This document shows, in pieces, positions 1 through 7,404 of a stretch of 45,029 nt of DNA. Location: assembly GCA_905479865.1 (NCBI GenBank), contig CAJQOD010000008.1, positions 1 through 45,029 on the forward strand. The letters run 5' to 3'. Both the position numbers and the translations under genes were made by a program. Source of the stretch: an uncultured Rickettsiaceae bacterium (GTDB lineage Bacteria; Pseudomonadota; Alphaproteobacteria; Rickettsiales; Rickettsiaceae). The notes below the pieces were generated by a model that saw nothing but the letters and a program-made list of their open reading frames with translations, ran no database searches and was not told the origin of the DNA. The stretch's first letter is position 1; every line of letters starts with the position of its first letter.

Positions 1-1
1 C

Positions 2-328
2 ATCGCATTTTTCTGCTTAGGCATAAGTGCTAGTGGTCAAAGCATTGGTTTTGCAACTATAGCAGAACAGTTTAAAAAACAATTTGTTGCTGTTGGATTT
101 GGCTTAAATAATACTATGATAGTTTTGATCTCAGCTATTAATGCACCCGTAATTGGCTTTTTGTTGGATTACACAAAAAAAGCTAACGAGTTGATTTTAA
201 GTGAATATCTTTCTGTATTTATTATATTAGTCATATTATCATTAATTGCAGTTTTTACCTCTATTTTTCTTATACAAGAGACTTATACTAAGTCTTTAGC
301 TGATTTTACTTACCTAGAGAGTTCTTGA
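2..328 (+). CDS. MFS-type transporter, C-terminal part (cut by window edge)
   Basis: The reading frame is open from the first bases and ends at a TGA at 326-328, so only the last 108 or so residues are visible. They hold about three hydrophobic helices, one starting around IAFFCLGISASGQSIGFATI, then MIVLISAINAPVIGFLLDY, then a long one around LSVFIILVILSLIAVFTSIF, followed by a short polar tail. The Gly-rich helices and the short loop DYTKKAN fit the last helices of a major facilitator transporter. The substrate cannot be told from this part. The family assignment rests on helix pattern only. Confidence 0.6.
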   Translation: MAFFCLGISASGQSIGFATIAEQFKKQFVAVGFGLNNTMIVLISAINAPVIGFLLDYTKKANELILSEYLSVFIILVILSLIAVFTSIFLIQETYTKSLADFTYLESS

Positions 329-507
329 ATGAGTATCTACCTGCTGACTTTAAGTCTTTAGTGGATTTGTCAAAAATCACTGTGGAAAAAGAAAGTTTTG
401 TTGAGGATGACTTAAAACGTAAACTTAGTGATATTATCTATTCGGTGCAAACAAAAGAAGGTGATGAGGCTTTTGTATATATCCTGGTAGAAGCACAAAC
501 ATCGTAA
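325..507 (+). pseudogene. Truncated Rpn-type PD-(D/E)XK nuclease / putative transposase fragment
   Basis: The 60 residues include YLPADFKSLVDLS, ESFVEDDLKRKLSDIIYSV and AFVYILVEAQTS. This is the pattern of the N-terminal part of Rpn-family recombination-promoting nucleases, in which an LPxD...VDLS stretch is followed by ESFIEDxLKxxxSDIIYSV and then an IxxLIEHQS motif. The family is normally about 300 residues. Here the first ~25 residues are missing and a stop falls directly after the EAQTS that replaces EHQS, so the active-site region is broken. The frame overlaps the end of the MFS gene, which suggests the fragment is fused to old transporter sequence by deletion. It is a relic, not a working gene. 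Confidence 0.6.
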
Positions 508-829
508 GCAAGCAGTAAAGGCGGTATAGTTGAGAATAGAGAAAAAATATCAAGTAAAAGTCAAGGAGATGAATGAAAATGATGAGCTTGATTATGAACT
601 TGGAATAATTCCTAGACCGCCTTTACAGTGCGCTTACAAAAAATCGGGTATGGAACCTGCTACATATTTTTACATCCTGCAAAATGAGTTGAGCCAGCGT
701 AACGTTACTTACTACCAGTCCAGTTAACAGTAGGTAAAGAAGGCGTAGCAGGCAGTACTACCCTCAAATCCAAAGATGGTGCCTTAACTGTGATGGCTAT
801 ATTTGGAATTGTTTACTTATTTTGTTTAA

Positions 830-1549
830 CTATTTCTTTTCTAGGTCTTTTTTTAAATTAGTTGTATTATGATTGCTTTGATTGTACTTAAGGGATTTGT
901 TACATGCTTCGATTGCCTCCTGTATTCTACCTAAATCTTTTAATATTAGAGCTTTGTTATAGAAATAATTAGATACTTTAGCAGAGTCTGACTCTAATAA
1001 AATAGCTTGATCTATAGCTTTATTGGCCTCTTCTAATTTTTTTAAACCAAACAAGCTGGTAGCTCTTATAGAATAATCATATGCAGATCCATGTTTCTTG
1101 TTAATAACAATATTTATGCTGTCAAGTGCCTCCCGATACAAACCAAGCTTACTTAAAGCTAAAGCTTTAGCGCTGTAAGCTTTTATAAAGTTTGGATTAT
1201 ACTTTATTGCACTATCAAAAGCTTGAACAGCTTCTTCAAATTGACTCATTCTACCCAGAACTATACCCTTATTATCATATGCCCATACAAATCTTGGGTT
1301 AATATCAATTGCATTGTCAAATGCCTTAATTGCTTCTTCAAGATTACCATTTTCCATGAACTTTATGCCATTATTATTATAATCTATTGATAAATTGAAT
1401 TCTTCTTTATTCAAACCAGCAAAACTATTTTCATCCAATATCTTTTTTACAAGCCCGTCTTCATTGGAATCACTTTGTTTGTTACCCGCAAAAGAAATAG
1501 AGGACAATCCAATACAAAAGTAAAAAATGGCTACTCTTATAGTATTCAT
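830..1549 (-). CDS. Exported tetratricopeptide repeat (TPR) protein
   Basis: 239 residues. The first ~21 form a signal peptide (positive start MNTIR, hydrophobic core, SISFA-G boundary), so the protein should be periplasmic or secreted. From about residue 54 to 228 there are five TPR units of about 34 residues. Clear examples are EEAIKAFDNAIDINP (71-85), EEAVQAFDSAIKYNP (105-119) and a last one ending EAIEACNKSLKYNQ. TPR arrays bind other proteins, and no catalytic domain is visible. The gene stands alone between relics. Small secreted TPR proteins are common in intracellular bacteria and some are effectors, but nothing here proves that role. Confidence 0.8.
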   Translation of the reverse strand: MNTIRVAIFYFCIGLSSISFAGNKQSDSNEDGLVKKILDENSFAGLNKEEFNLSIDYNNNGIKFMENGNLEEAIKAFDNAIDINPRFVWAYDNKGIVLGRMSQFEEAVQAFDSAIKYNPNFIKAYSAKALALSKLGLYREALDSINIVINKKHGSAYDYSIRATSLFGLKKLEEANKAIDQAILLESDSAKVSNYFYNKALILKDLGRIQEAIEACNKSLKYNQSNHNTTNLKKDLEKK

Positions 1550-1689
1550 AATCTTATTTTTTGGTTCAAATTCATTTTAACTTCTAATTGTTTTTTTTAA
1601 CAATTGTAAGATTAAATCTCAACTATTCCATATCACCTGATAAATCACCAAGAAGCCTAATCCTTCACCTATATCACTATCTGTCTCAC

Positions 1690-2130
1690 TGAGATGTTCT
1701 TAAATATAAGTAATATTTGCAAACGTTTTTTCCTGGTTATCCCCCGCCAAAAACCTTAATGCTCCAAGAATGCTTTCTTGCTCTGCCTCAAGCTTAATAA
1801 AGTTTTTATAAGTTTTATTTCTCCTTTAATTTCGCCTTTTAGCTGGCCTTTTGCAAACTCCTCTTCTCTAGCTAATCTTTGTGTTGCAAGTGAGTCTTCT
1901 TCTTAAGCCTTTTGCTTCCAATATAAAGCCTGTGTATCTGCATCCCATGTTGCTACTTTCATAATTTCATACCCCTTTTAATTACCTCAGCTCTATCTGG
2001 CTTTTCTGTTTTTTTTTTGAGCAATCCACTAAACATTACTAAAATACTCATCCTGCAATTGCAAGAGTTATCTGGTTTAGCTTCTTGGACCTGCTCTAAA
2101 ACTAAAGTCCTGGGCTTAAAATATTGTTTT
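1690..2130 (-). pseudogene. Frameshifted relic of an unknown conserved protein
   Basis: On the minus strand a protein-like sequence runs through several frames with stops. A piece around 2020-2115 reads LVLEQVQEAKPD, then SILVMFSGLLKK. It is followed in another frame by MKVATWDADTQALYWKQKA and a stop at about 1905. The next part reads EEDSLATQRLAREEEFAKGQ and KGEIKGEIKLIKTL, and the last frame reads LEAEQESILGALRFLAGDNQ. The KG/E-repeat tail resembles the ends of Rpn-like transposase proteins, but I cannot assign the family with confidence. At least two frame changes and one internal stop show that it is dead. It accounts for most of the gene-free stretch 1550-2169. Confidence 0.5.
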
Positions 2131-2169
2131 AGATAAGTTCCTTATATATCCTCACTTCCTGAAACTTGA

Positions 2170-3435
2170 TTAATCCTTATTATTTGAATTTTGTGGAACA
2201 TAACCAAAGGCTATTACTTCTGCTGATTTATGTTTTTTAAGTAATAAACCTTGTCTTACAGTATTATCTCCTAGTCTTATATTCAAATCATCAAGCATTC
2301 TTGACAAGGTTTCCTGCCTGTTTTTTAATAGAAAAGCATCAAAACTTAATTGATGTGGCTGACTACATAAACCATGCAAACTCACACCAATTTTCTTAAC
2401 CTTAGTTATTCGTTTCTTTTTGATTATACCATCCCAACATTTCATTACAGAATGTACCAAACTTTTATCGTCACAAGATAACTCTATTTTTACTCTGGAA
2501 TTAATAATTTCTTTGCTTGTAGTTTCTATAGTTAGTACAATGCTATTTGTGTATAATTCTTTAGCTCTTAATCTGCTGGCAGCTCTCAAAACAAGGTATA
2601 ATAAGGCATTTCTAGCATTATCTATTGTTCTTAATTCGGGACTGAGAACCTGACTATGCCCGATAATACTTTTCTTTGCCTCTTCAACAGGTAAATCCTT
2701 GCCTCTAATTAGATACCATATTTTCTCTCCATTAATACTGCCCCATTTGTTGCGCAACGCTGCTTTATCTTGAGCGCATAAATCTTGCACGGTAGATATA
2801 CCGCTATTTAATAGACGAGCATAAGTTTTAGCACCGATACCTGGCATATCCGTTAATCTTAAACCATATAATTTCTCAGGTAATTCTGAAGGTCTAATAA
2901 CAACCAACCCATCAACTTTTTGAAAGTTCGTTGCTATTTTTGCCAGATATCTGTTAGAGGATATCCCTATTGAACAGACAATGTAATCACCCACATTATT
3001 TTTAATGGCAGTTTTTATTTGCTTGGCAATTAAAACTGCCTCTTCTGCATTACAATATTTACCGGTTAAACGACAGGCTCCTTCGTCTATTGAAAATATA
3101 TGATCCACTTTAAGATATTTATTTATTTCCTGGAATATTTTATGATGATATTCCGCGTATACTTTATGTCTGGCGTTAATGCAGATTAAATCCGGGCATA
3201 GTTTTTTAGCTTCATATATTTTCGTACCAGTCTGCACACCTTTCAACTTTGCTTCGTAACTTGCTGCAATTGCACAAGTAGAATCAGAAGCTGAAGGTAC
3301 TACTGCTATTGGCTTATTTCTTAATGTCGGGTCTAATTGCTGTTCGATCGTGGCAAAATAACTGTTAATATCTATATATAGCCAGTTTAGTTTCTTTTCT
3401 TGACAAAACTTCTGTTGTTCATCGTGATGTTCCAT
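2170..3435 (-). CDS. dinB: Y-family (translesion) DNA polymerase, Pol IV / DinB-like
   Basis: 421 residues. The catalytic core has DINSYFATIEQQ at 22-33, with metal ligand D22 and an aromatic steric gate in SYF. IFSIDEGACRLTG at 113-125 supplies the D117-E118 pair. YEAKLKGVQTGTKIYEAKKLCP (split at 60-81) is the usual finger motif, and a helix-hairpin-helix thumb is seen at LTDMPGIGAKTYARLLNSGI. The remaining C-terminal region is the little-finger domain. The protein extends lesion-blocked replication forks with low fidelity. It is slightly longer than E. coli Pol IV (351 residues). It lies alone, next to relics and a long intergenic stretch. The UmuD-like gene at 23066-23581 is a possible functional partner 20 kb away, but that link is inference. 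Confidence 0.88.
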   Translation of the reverse strand: MEHHDEQQKFCQEKKLNWLYIDINSYFATIEQQLDPTLRNKPIAVVPSASDSTCAIAASYEAKLKGVQTGTKIYEAKKLCPDLICINARHKVYAEYHHKIFQEINKYLKVDHIFSIDEGACRLTGKYCNAEEAVLIAKQIKTAIKNNVGDYIVCSIGISSNRYLAKIATNFQKVDGLVVIRPSELPEKLYGLRLTDMPGIGAKTYARLLNSGISTVQDLCAQDKAALRNKWGSINGEKIWYLIRGKDLPVEEAKKSIIGHSQVLSPELRTIDNARNALLYLVLRAASRLRAKELYTNSIVLTIETTSKEIINSRVKIELSCDDKSLVHSVMKCWDGIIKKKRITKVKKIGVSLHGLCSQPHQLSFDAFLLKNRQETLSRMLDDLNIRLGDNTVRQGLLLKKHKSAEVIAFGYVPQNSNNKD

Positions 3436-3973
3436 ATACAGATTTTTTTATGATATTATCAAAATATGCCTGGATATAAATCTATTGACTATAGTAATAA
3501 TCTAAAGTTCAGTATTATGGATTTGTTCTGTGTTCATAAGTTACTAATATCAATATAGATAGTAAAACTCAATTTGAATTTTACAAAAGTTCTTTGACTA
3601 CTAGTTTTTTTATAAGACTTTATTTGAAGTAAAATGTTTGGGAATTATATACTTAATGCTCCAAAAGTTATTTAGTAAACACTAACCTTAAGAGTTTTTC
3701 AGGTTTAGCTTGTACTTTTGGGGTGTTAGGTATATAATTTCCTTAAATTATGATACACTTAAACCACTTTGGAAATAAGGGATTGCAAGTTCAGAAGGAA
3801 GATAAATAATGATCATTCTACACTCATAAATTTATCGAAAACCGTCCACTAGCGGGTACCATTCTTCGATTTCACACGCTTTTATGAATGTCTCAAACAC
3901 GCACTCTACTCATTTGCTTGGTATGAACTAACTTATGATATATAAAAAAATAATTAACTAACAAATTTTAAAG
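3436..3973. other. Gene-free 538-base stretch between the polymerase and the BAT operon
   Basis: No open frame of note and no tRNA are visible on either strand. The stretch holds the hairpin at 3641-3742. It also contains a GC-richer patch around 3838-3885 that includes a KpnI-like GGTACC and reads on the minus strand as short protein-like pieces without continuity. The last 60 bases are very AT-rich and probably contain the promoter of the moxR operon. No clean -35/-10 pair stands out. Confidence 0.5.
3641..3742 (+). repeat. Long imperfect inverted repeat (RNA-like hairpin)
   Basis: Bases 3641-3668 pair with 3714-3742, giving about 27 pairs with a single bulged T at 3738. All four non-Watson-Crick positions (3653, 3657, 3658, 3660) are G-T or T-G, so they would be G-U pairs in RNA copied from the + strand. 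A smaller inner stem pairs TAAAC at 3676-3680 with GTTTA at 3703-3707. The loop is about 45 bases. There is no T-run directly after the right arm, so this is not a normal terminator. It could be a small structured RNA, part of a leader, or a palindromic mobile repeat. Confidence 0.6.
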
Positions 3974-4948
3974 ATGATTAAAGGAAGTAAAAAGAGTAAA
4001 AAACTAAAAATTTTAGAAAATACAATAAAAGACCAGATTATTGGTCAGGAAAGCTTGATCGAGAATCTTCTGGTTTGCCTGCTAGCTGATGGACACATGC
4101 TGATAGAAGGTATGCCGGGACTTGCTAAAACCACTGCAGCTAAAGCAGTTGCTGAAGGTATTGAGGGAGATTTTCATAGAATACAGTTTACACCGGACTT
4201 GTTGCCATCAGACCTAATCGGCACGGAAATTTATACCCATGAAACTGGGTCTTTTACTTTCAGAGAGGGACCATTATTCAATAATATCGTACTTGCAGAT
4301 GAAATAAACCGCTCTCCTGCAAAAGTTCAGTCAGCTTTGCTGGAAGCCATGGCAGAAAGGCAGGTGACTGTTGGTCATAAAACTTACCAATTGCCGGAAT
4401 TATATATGGTTCTTGCAACTCAGAACCCTGTTGAACAGGAAGGCACCTATAGTTTGCCAGAGGCGCAATTAGACCGTTTTTTAATGTATGTAGTTGTTGA
4501 TTACCCAACTTTTGAAGAGGAGTTGAAAATTATTGAGCTAGATGAAAACAGGATAAGCAAAGATAAGAAAAAGAAGCCTATCGCATCCACATCCCAGCAG
4601 GAAATATTTGACGCACGCATTGCTGCACATCAAATGCACATAAGCGATAGTCTCAAAGAATATATAGCAACTTTGGTAATGGCATCACGCAACCCGGGAA
4701 AATATGATTCCCAGCTTGCAGGCTGGATAATGCATGGAGCATCACCGCGCGCTACTCTAGCTTTGATCAGATGCGCTAAAGCATTAGCTTGGCTTCGTGA
4801 TGATGAGTATGTGACACCTACTCACATTCAGGCAATGGCTCCGTATGTCCTGGCGCACAGAATTATTTTAACTTTCGAGGCAGAAGCTAGAACCATTTCT
4901 AGAAATGATATTATTGCACGATTGCTGGAAGTAGTGGCAGTTCCTTAG
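3974..4948 (+). CDS. moxR: MoxR-family AAA+ ATPase
   Basis: 324 residues, the normal length for MoxR. Walker A is GMPGLAKT at 46-53 and Walker B is IVLADE at 105-110, followed by the INRSPAKVQSALLEAM helix. The sensor region TQNPVEQEGTYSLPEAQLDR is typical of the family. The C-terminal lid holds HGASPRATLAL. MoxR ATPases act as chaperones that load metal or remodel VWA-domain proteins. It is the first gene of a six-gene run with the DUF58 gene 8 bases downstream, the standard arrangement of the BAT or aerotolerance operon. The ATG at 3974 follows a weak AAAG site and gives the full N-terminal helix. Confidence 0.95.
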   Translation: MIKGSKKSKKLKILENTIKDQIIGQESLIENLLVCLLADGHMLIEGMPGLAKTTAAKAVAEGIEGDFHRIQFTPDLLPSDLIGTEIYTHETGSFTFREGPLFNNIVLADEINRSPAKVQSALLEAMAERQVTVGHKTYQLPELYMVLATQNPVEQEGTYSLPEAQLDRFLMYVVVDYPTFEEELKIIELDENRISKDKKKKPIASTSQQEIFDARIAAHQMHISDSLKEYIATLVMASRNPGKYDSQLAGWIMHGASPRATLALIRCAKALAWLRDDEYVTPTHIQAMAPYVLAHRIILTFEAEARTISRNDIIARLLEVVAVP

Positions 4949-4956
4949 AGGTCATC

Positions 4957-5853
4957 ATGTTATATCCAGATTTTGACGAATTGGTACAATTAAGGTCTAA
5001 AGCCGCTCAAAGCAAGCTGGCATTCAAGAAAAAGGCAAAATCTTCCATGACAGGAGATTACCTGTCGCCATTCCGTGGACAGGGTATGGAATTTGATGAG
5101 GTAAGAAAATATGTCATTGGAGATGATATCAGAAAAATAGATTGGCGCATTACCGCAAGAGCTGGCATTCCGCATATAAAATTATTTAAAGAAGAACGCC
5201 AACTCAATATATTACTGTGTGTCGACATGAATCACACCATGAGATTCGGTACCAGAGGCACTTTCAAGTCCGTGCAGGCTGCCAGATGCGCAGCAATTTT
5301 GGGATGGTGTGCTAATAATAATAGCGATGCAGTTGGTGCGTATTTGTTTGGAGATTTACCGGAGAAGGAAACGTTTTTCCGCCCAAAACGTTCAAGGCAC
5401 TCTTTGTGGCAAATGTTACAAACTCTGGCTAAGCCGGCTGAATCGATAAATAATGGCTATGTTCAGCTTTCAGAACCGGTTGAGTTTTTGCACAAAACTG
5501 TTAAATCCGGAAGTTTAGTCTTTATTATTAGCGATTTTATAAATATAGATGATCAATTCCAGCAACAATTATGCTATCTGGCAAGGAGGTCTCAAATAAT
5601 ACTGGTTTCAGTAAATGATGTTGCTGATATGGATATTCCGCAATCTGGAAATATCTTATTTTCAGCAAATGAACATCAAAAGTTACATATCAGTACAGAC
5701 AATCAGGCTGGCAGAAAAACTTACAGACAACAATGGCAGGAGAATAGGTCTAAGCTAGATGAGATCGCAACTGGTTTAGGTATCAACATTATAGCAATCA
5801 GAACAGATCGTGATGTATATTATGACTTATTTCAGGGTTTAAAATTAAGTTAA
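4957..5853 (+). CDS. DUF58 domain protein of the BAT operon
   Basis: 298 residues. It carries the two DUF58 signatures, RGQGMEFDEVRKY at 40-52 and GDDIRKIDWRITAR at 55-68. The rest folds like a VWA domain with a degenerate first motif (LLCVDMNHTMRFG), so metal binding may be lost. No signal peptide or membrane helix is seen, so the protein is expected on the cytoplasmic side. It is placed directly after moxR and directly before the DUF4381 gene (stop at 5851-5853, next ATG at 5854), which implies translational coupling and a shared complex. The biochemical role of DUF58 proteins is not established. Confidence 0.92.
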   Translation: MLYPDFDELVQLRSKAAQSKLAFKKKAKSSMTGDYLSPFRGQGMEFDEVRKYVIGDDIRKIDWRITARAGIPHIKLFKEERQLNILLCVDMNHTMRFGTRGTFKSVQAARCAAILGWCANNNSDAVGAYLFGDLPEKETFFRPKRSRHSLWQMLQTLAKPAESINNGYVQLSEPVEFLHKTVKSGSLVFIISDFINIDDQFQQQLCYLARRSQIILVSVNDVADMDIPQSGNILFSANEHQKLHISTDNQAGRKTYRQQWQENRSKLDEIATGLGINIIAIRTDRDVYYDLFQGLKLS

Positions 5854-6384
5854 ATGCAAGAAATTATAAAAAACAAAGATCTGCAAAAAGATTTAGCGGG
5901 CCAGGTAAATGATATAATGCTTGGTAAGTTATATGATATTGACGGGCTTGATGCGGTTGACTGGTGGCCACTTGCGCCTGGGTGGTGGATAATAATAACT
6001 GTACTTGCGGTTCTTTCTCTTGCAAGACTTAGATACTACCTAAAAAAGCGAGCCTGGAGACTCAGTTGGCAAGGGCAGGTTTTTGAGGAATTAGATCAGA
6101 TGCAACAAACCATTAATCAGGAAAATGCACAAAATATTGCAATTAAACTAGCTCAGTTTGTACGGCGAATTGCAATGCATAAATATACTCGGAATGATTG
6201 TGCCGCACTTGTCGGACAAGATTGGTTACGCTGGCTTACACAACACGATGGTAATAATTTTGACTGGGTAAAAAATGGAAGAATTTTAATCGAAGAAGTA
6301 TTTGCAAGCAAGAACAGGGAATTGTCGATTAATATTAATACACTCAATGATTTGATTAATGCAATAAAAAATTGGCTAAGATAG
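5854..6384 (+). CDS. DUF4381 domain membrane protein of the BAT operon
   Basis: 176 residues. A single membrane helix near residues 42-60 (APGWWIIITVLAVLSLARL) is preceded by DAVDWWPLAP, the typical DUF4381 lead-in. After it comes a basic cytoplasmic stretch (YYLKKRAWR) and a helical soluble domain with QFVRRIAMHKYTR and ALVGQDWLRWL. The family always sits between DUF58 and VWA genes in BAT operons and is thought to anchor the complex. Both gene borders touch: the start follows the upstream stop with no gap, and the downstream ATG at 6385 follows its stop. Confidence 0.85.
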   Translation: MQEIIKNKDLQKDLAGQVNDIMLGKLYDIDGLDAVDWWPLAPGWWIIITVLAVLSLARLRYYLKKRAWRLSWQGQVFEELDQMQQTINQENAQNIAIKLAQFVRRIAMHKYTRNDCAALVGQDWLRWLTQHDGNNFDWVKNGRILIEEVFASKNRELSININTLNDLINAIKNWLR

Positions 6385-7404
6385 ATGTTTACATTTTATT
6401 GGCCCTGGATGGCTTTATTACTTCCTCTACCACTTATTGCCTGGTATTTTCTACCGGCAAACAAGAATAATAATTCTGATACATCACCTGAACTATTATT
6501 TCCACATATTCAGCGTTTATTAAATGCTTTTACTGACAAAACAGCAGGCACTGGCAAATCTAAGGAATGGTTTATTATCATACTATCCCTTCTGTGGATT
6601 TCGCTAGTCCTGGCCTTGATGCGCCCACAATGGCTTGACCAGATGGAATATAACAACAAGGAAGGTTACGATATTATGCTTGCAGTTGATGTATCTGCAT
6701 CCATGGAAGCACTGGATTTTTCTACAGAAGAGAAGCGAATTAGCCGTCTTGATGTTACAAAAGAGGTGGTCAGTAAATTTGCATTAGAGAGAAAAGGTGA
6801 TCGTTTAGGGCTTATTTTATTTGGTGAATATGCATATTTACAGATTCCAATGACCTTTGACACTATAGCTGTCAGTAATATGCTGAGCAACGCAGCTACA
6901 GGCATGGCCGGCCCATTAACTGCCATTGGCGATGCAATTGGTATTGCAGTTAAAGAGATAAGAGGAAGGTCTAAAAAATCAAGAGTAGTTATTCTGCTCA
7001 CTGATGGTGCTGACACGTCAAGTAACATTCCACCATTAGAGGCTGCTAAAATCGCCAAGCATTATGATATTCGTATTTACACGATTGGCATTGGTGCCGG
7101 CACCGGCAAGCTTACTCCATATCCAGACCAGTTTGGGCGAATATCAATGGTTGAGATCGGTATGGATGAAGAATTGCTTCAGAAAATTGCAGATATTACA
7201 GGTGGGCAATATTTTAAGGCAACAGATAATGCAGCTCTGGGAAAAATATACAATAAAATTAATGAGTTGGAGAAGATTGAAATAGAGATGATGGAATACA
7301 GAATTAGACAACCACTTTATAGATATCCTTTGGGATTTGCCTGTCTATTCTTCCTGATACTATGCCTGATGCCACTTATCCAGAGGCCTGAACATGGAGT
7401 ATAG
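6385..7404 (+). CDS. batA: VWA domain membrane protein, BatA-like
   Basis: 339 residues. Two N-terminal membrane helices (about 7-23 and 62-79) precede a von Willebrand A domain with an intact MIDAS metal site: D102-x-S104-x-S106 in VDVSASM, with LLTDGAD as the later aspartate motif. One C-terminal helix (about 313-332) follows. The VWA domain should face the periplasm or cytoplasm as in other Bat proteins; the side cannot be read here. MIDAS sites bind a divalent metal and a protein partner. The gene overlaps the next by 11 bases, so the two VWA proteins are probably made together. Confidence 0.92.
   Translation: MFTFYWPWMALLLPLPLIAWYFLPANKNNNSDTSPELLFPHIQRLLNAFTDKTAGTGKSKEWFIIILSLLWISLVLALMRPQWLDQMEYNNKEGYDIMLAVDVSASMEALDFSTEEKRISRLDVTKEVVSKFALERKGDRLGLILFGEYAYLQIPMTFDTIAVSNMLSNAATGMAGPLTAIGDAIGIAVKEIRGRSKKSRVVILLTDGADTSSNIPPLEAAKIAKHYDIRIYTIGIGAGTGKLTPYPDQFGRISMVEIGMDEELLQKIADITGGQYFKATDNAALGKIYNKINELEKIEIEMMEYRIRQPLYRYPLGFACLFFLILCLMPLIQRPEHGV

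Noticed and set aside
530-727. 65-codon open frame on the + strand between the Rpn fragment and the TPR gene
   Set aside because: It has a GTG/TTG-type start, no ribosome site and no recognisable family. It is best seen as decayed DNA, possibly part of the same relic.
3838-3885. GC-richer patch with short protein-like pieces in the gap before moxR
   Set aside because: The pieces are too short and change frame. No match to tmRNA, RNase P RNA or other known RNA was seen.
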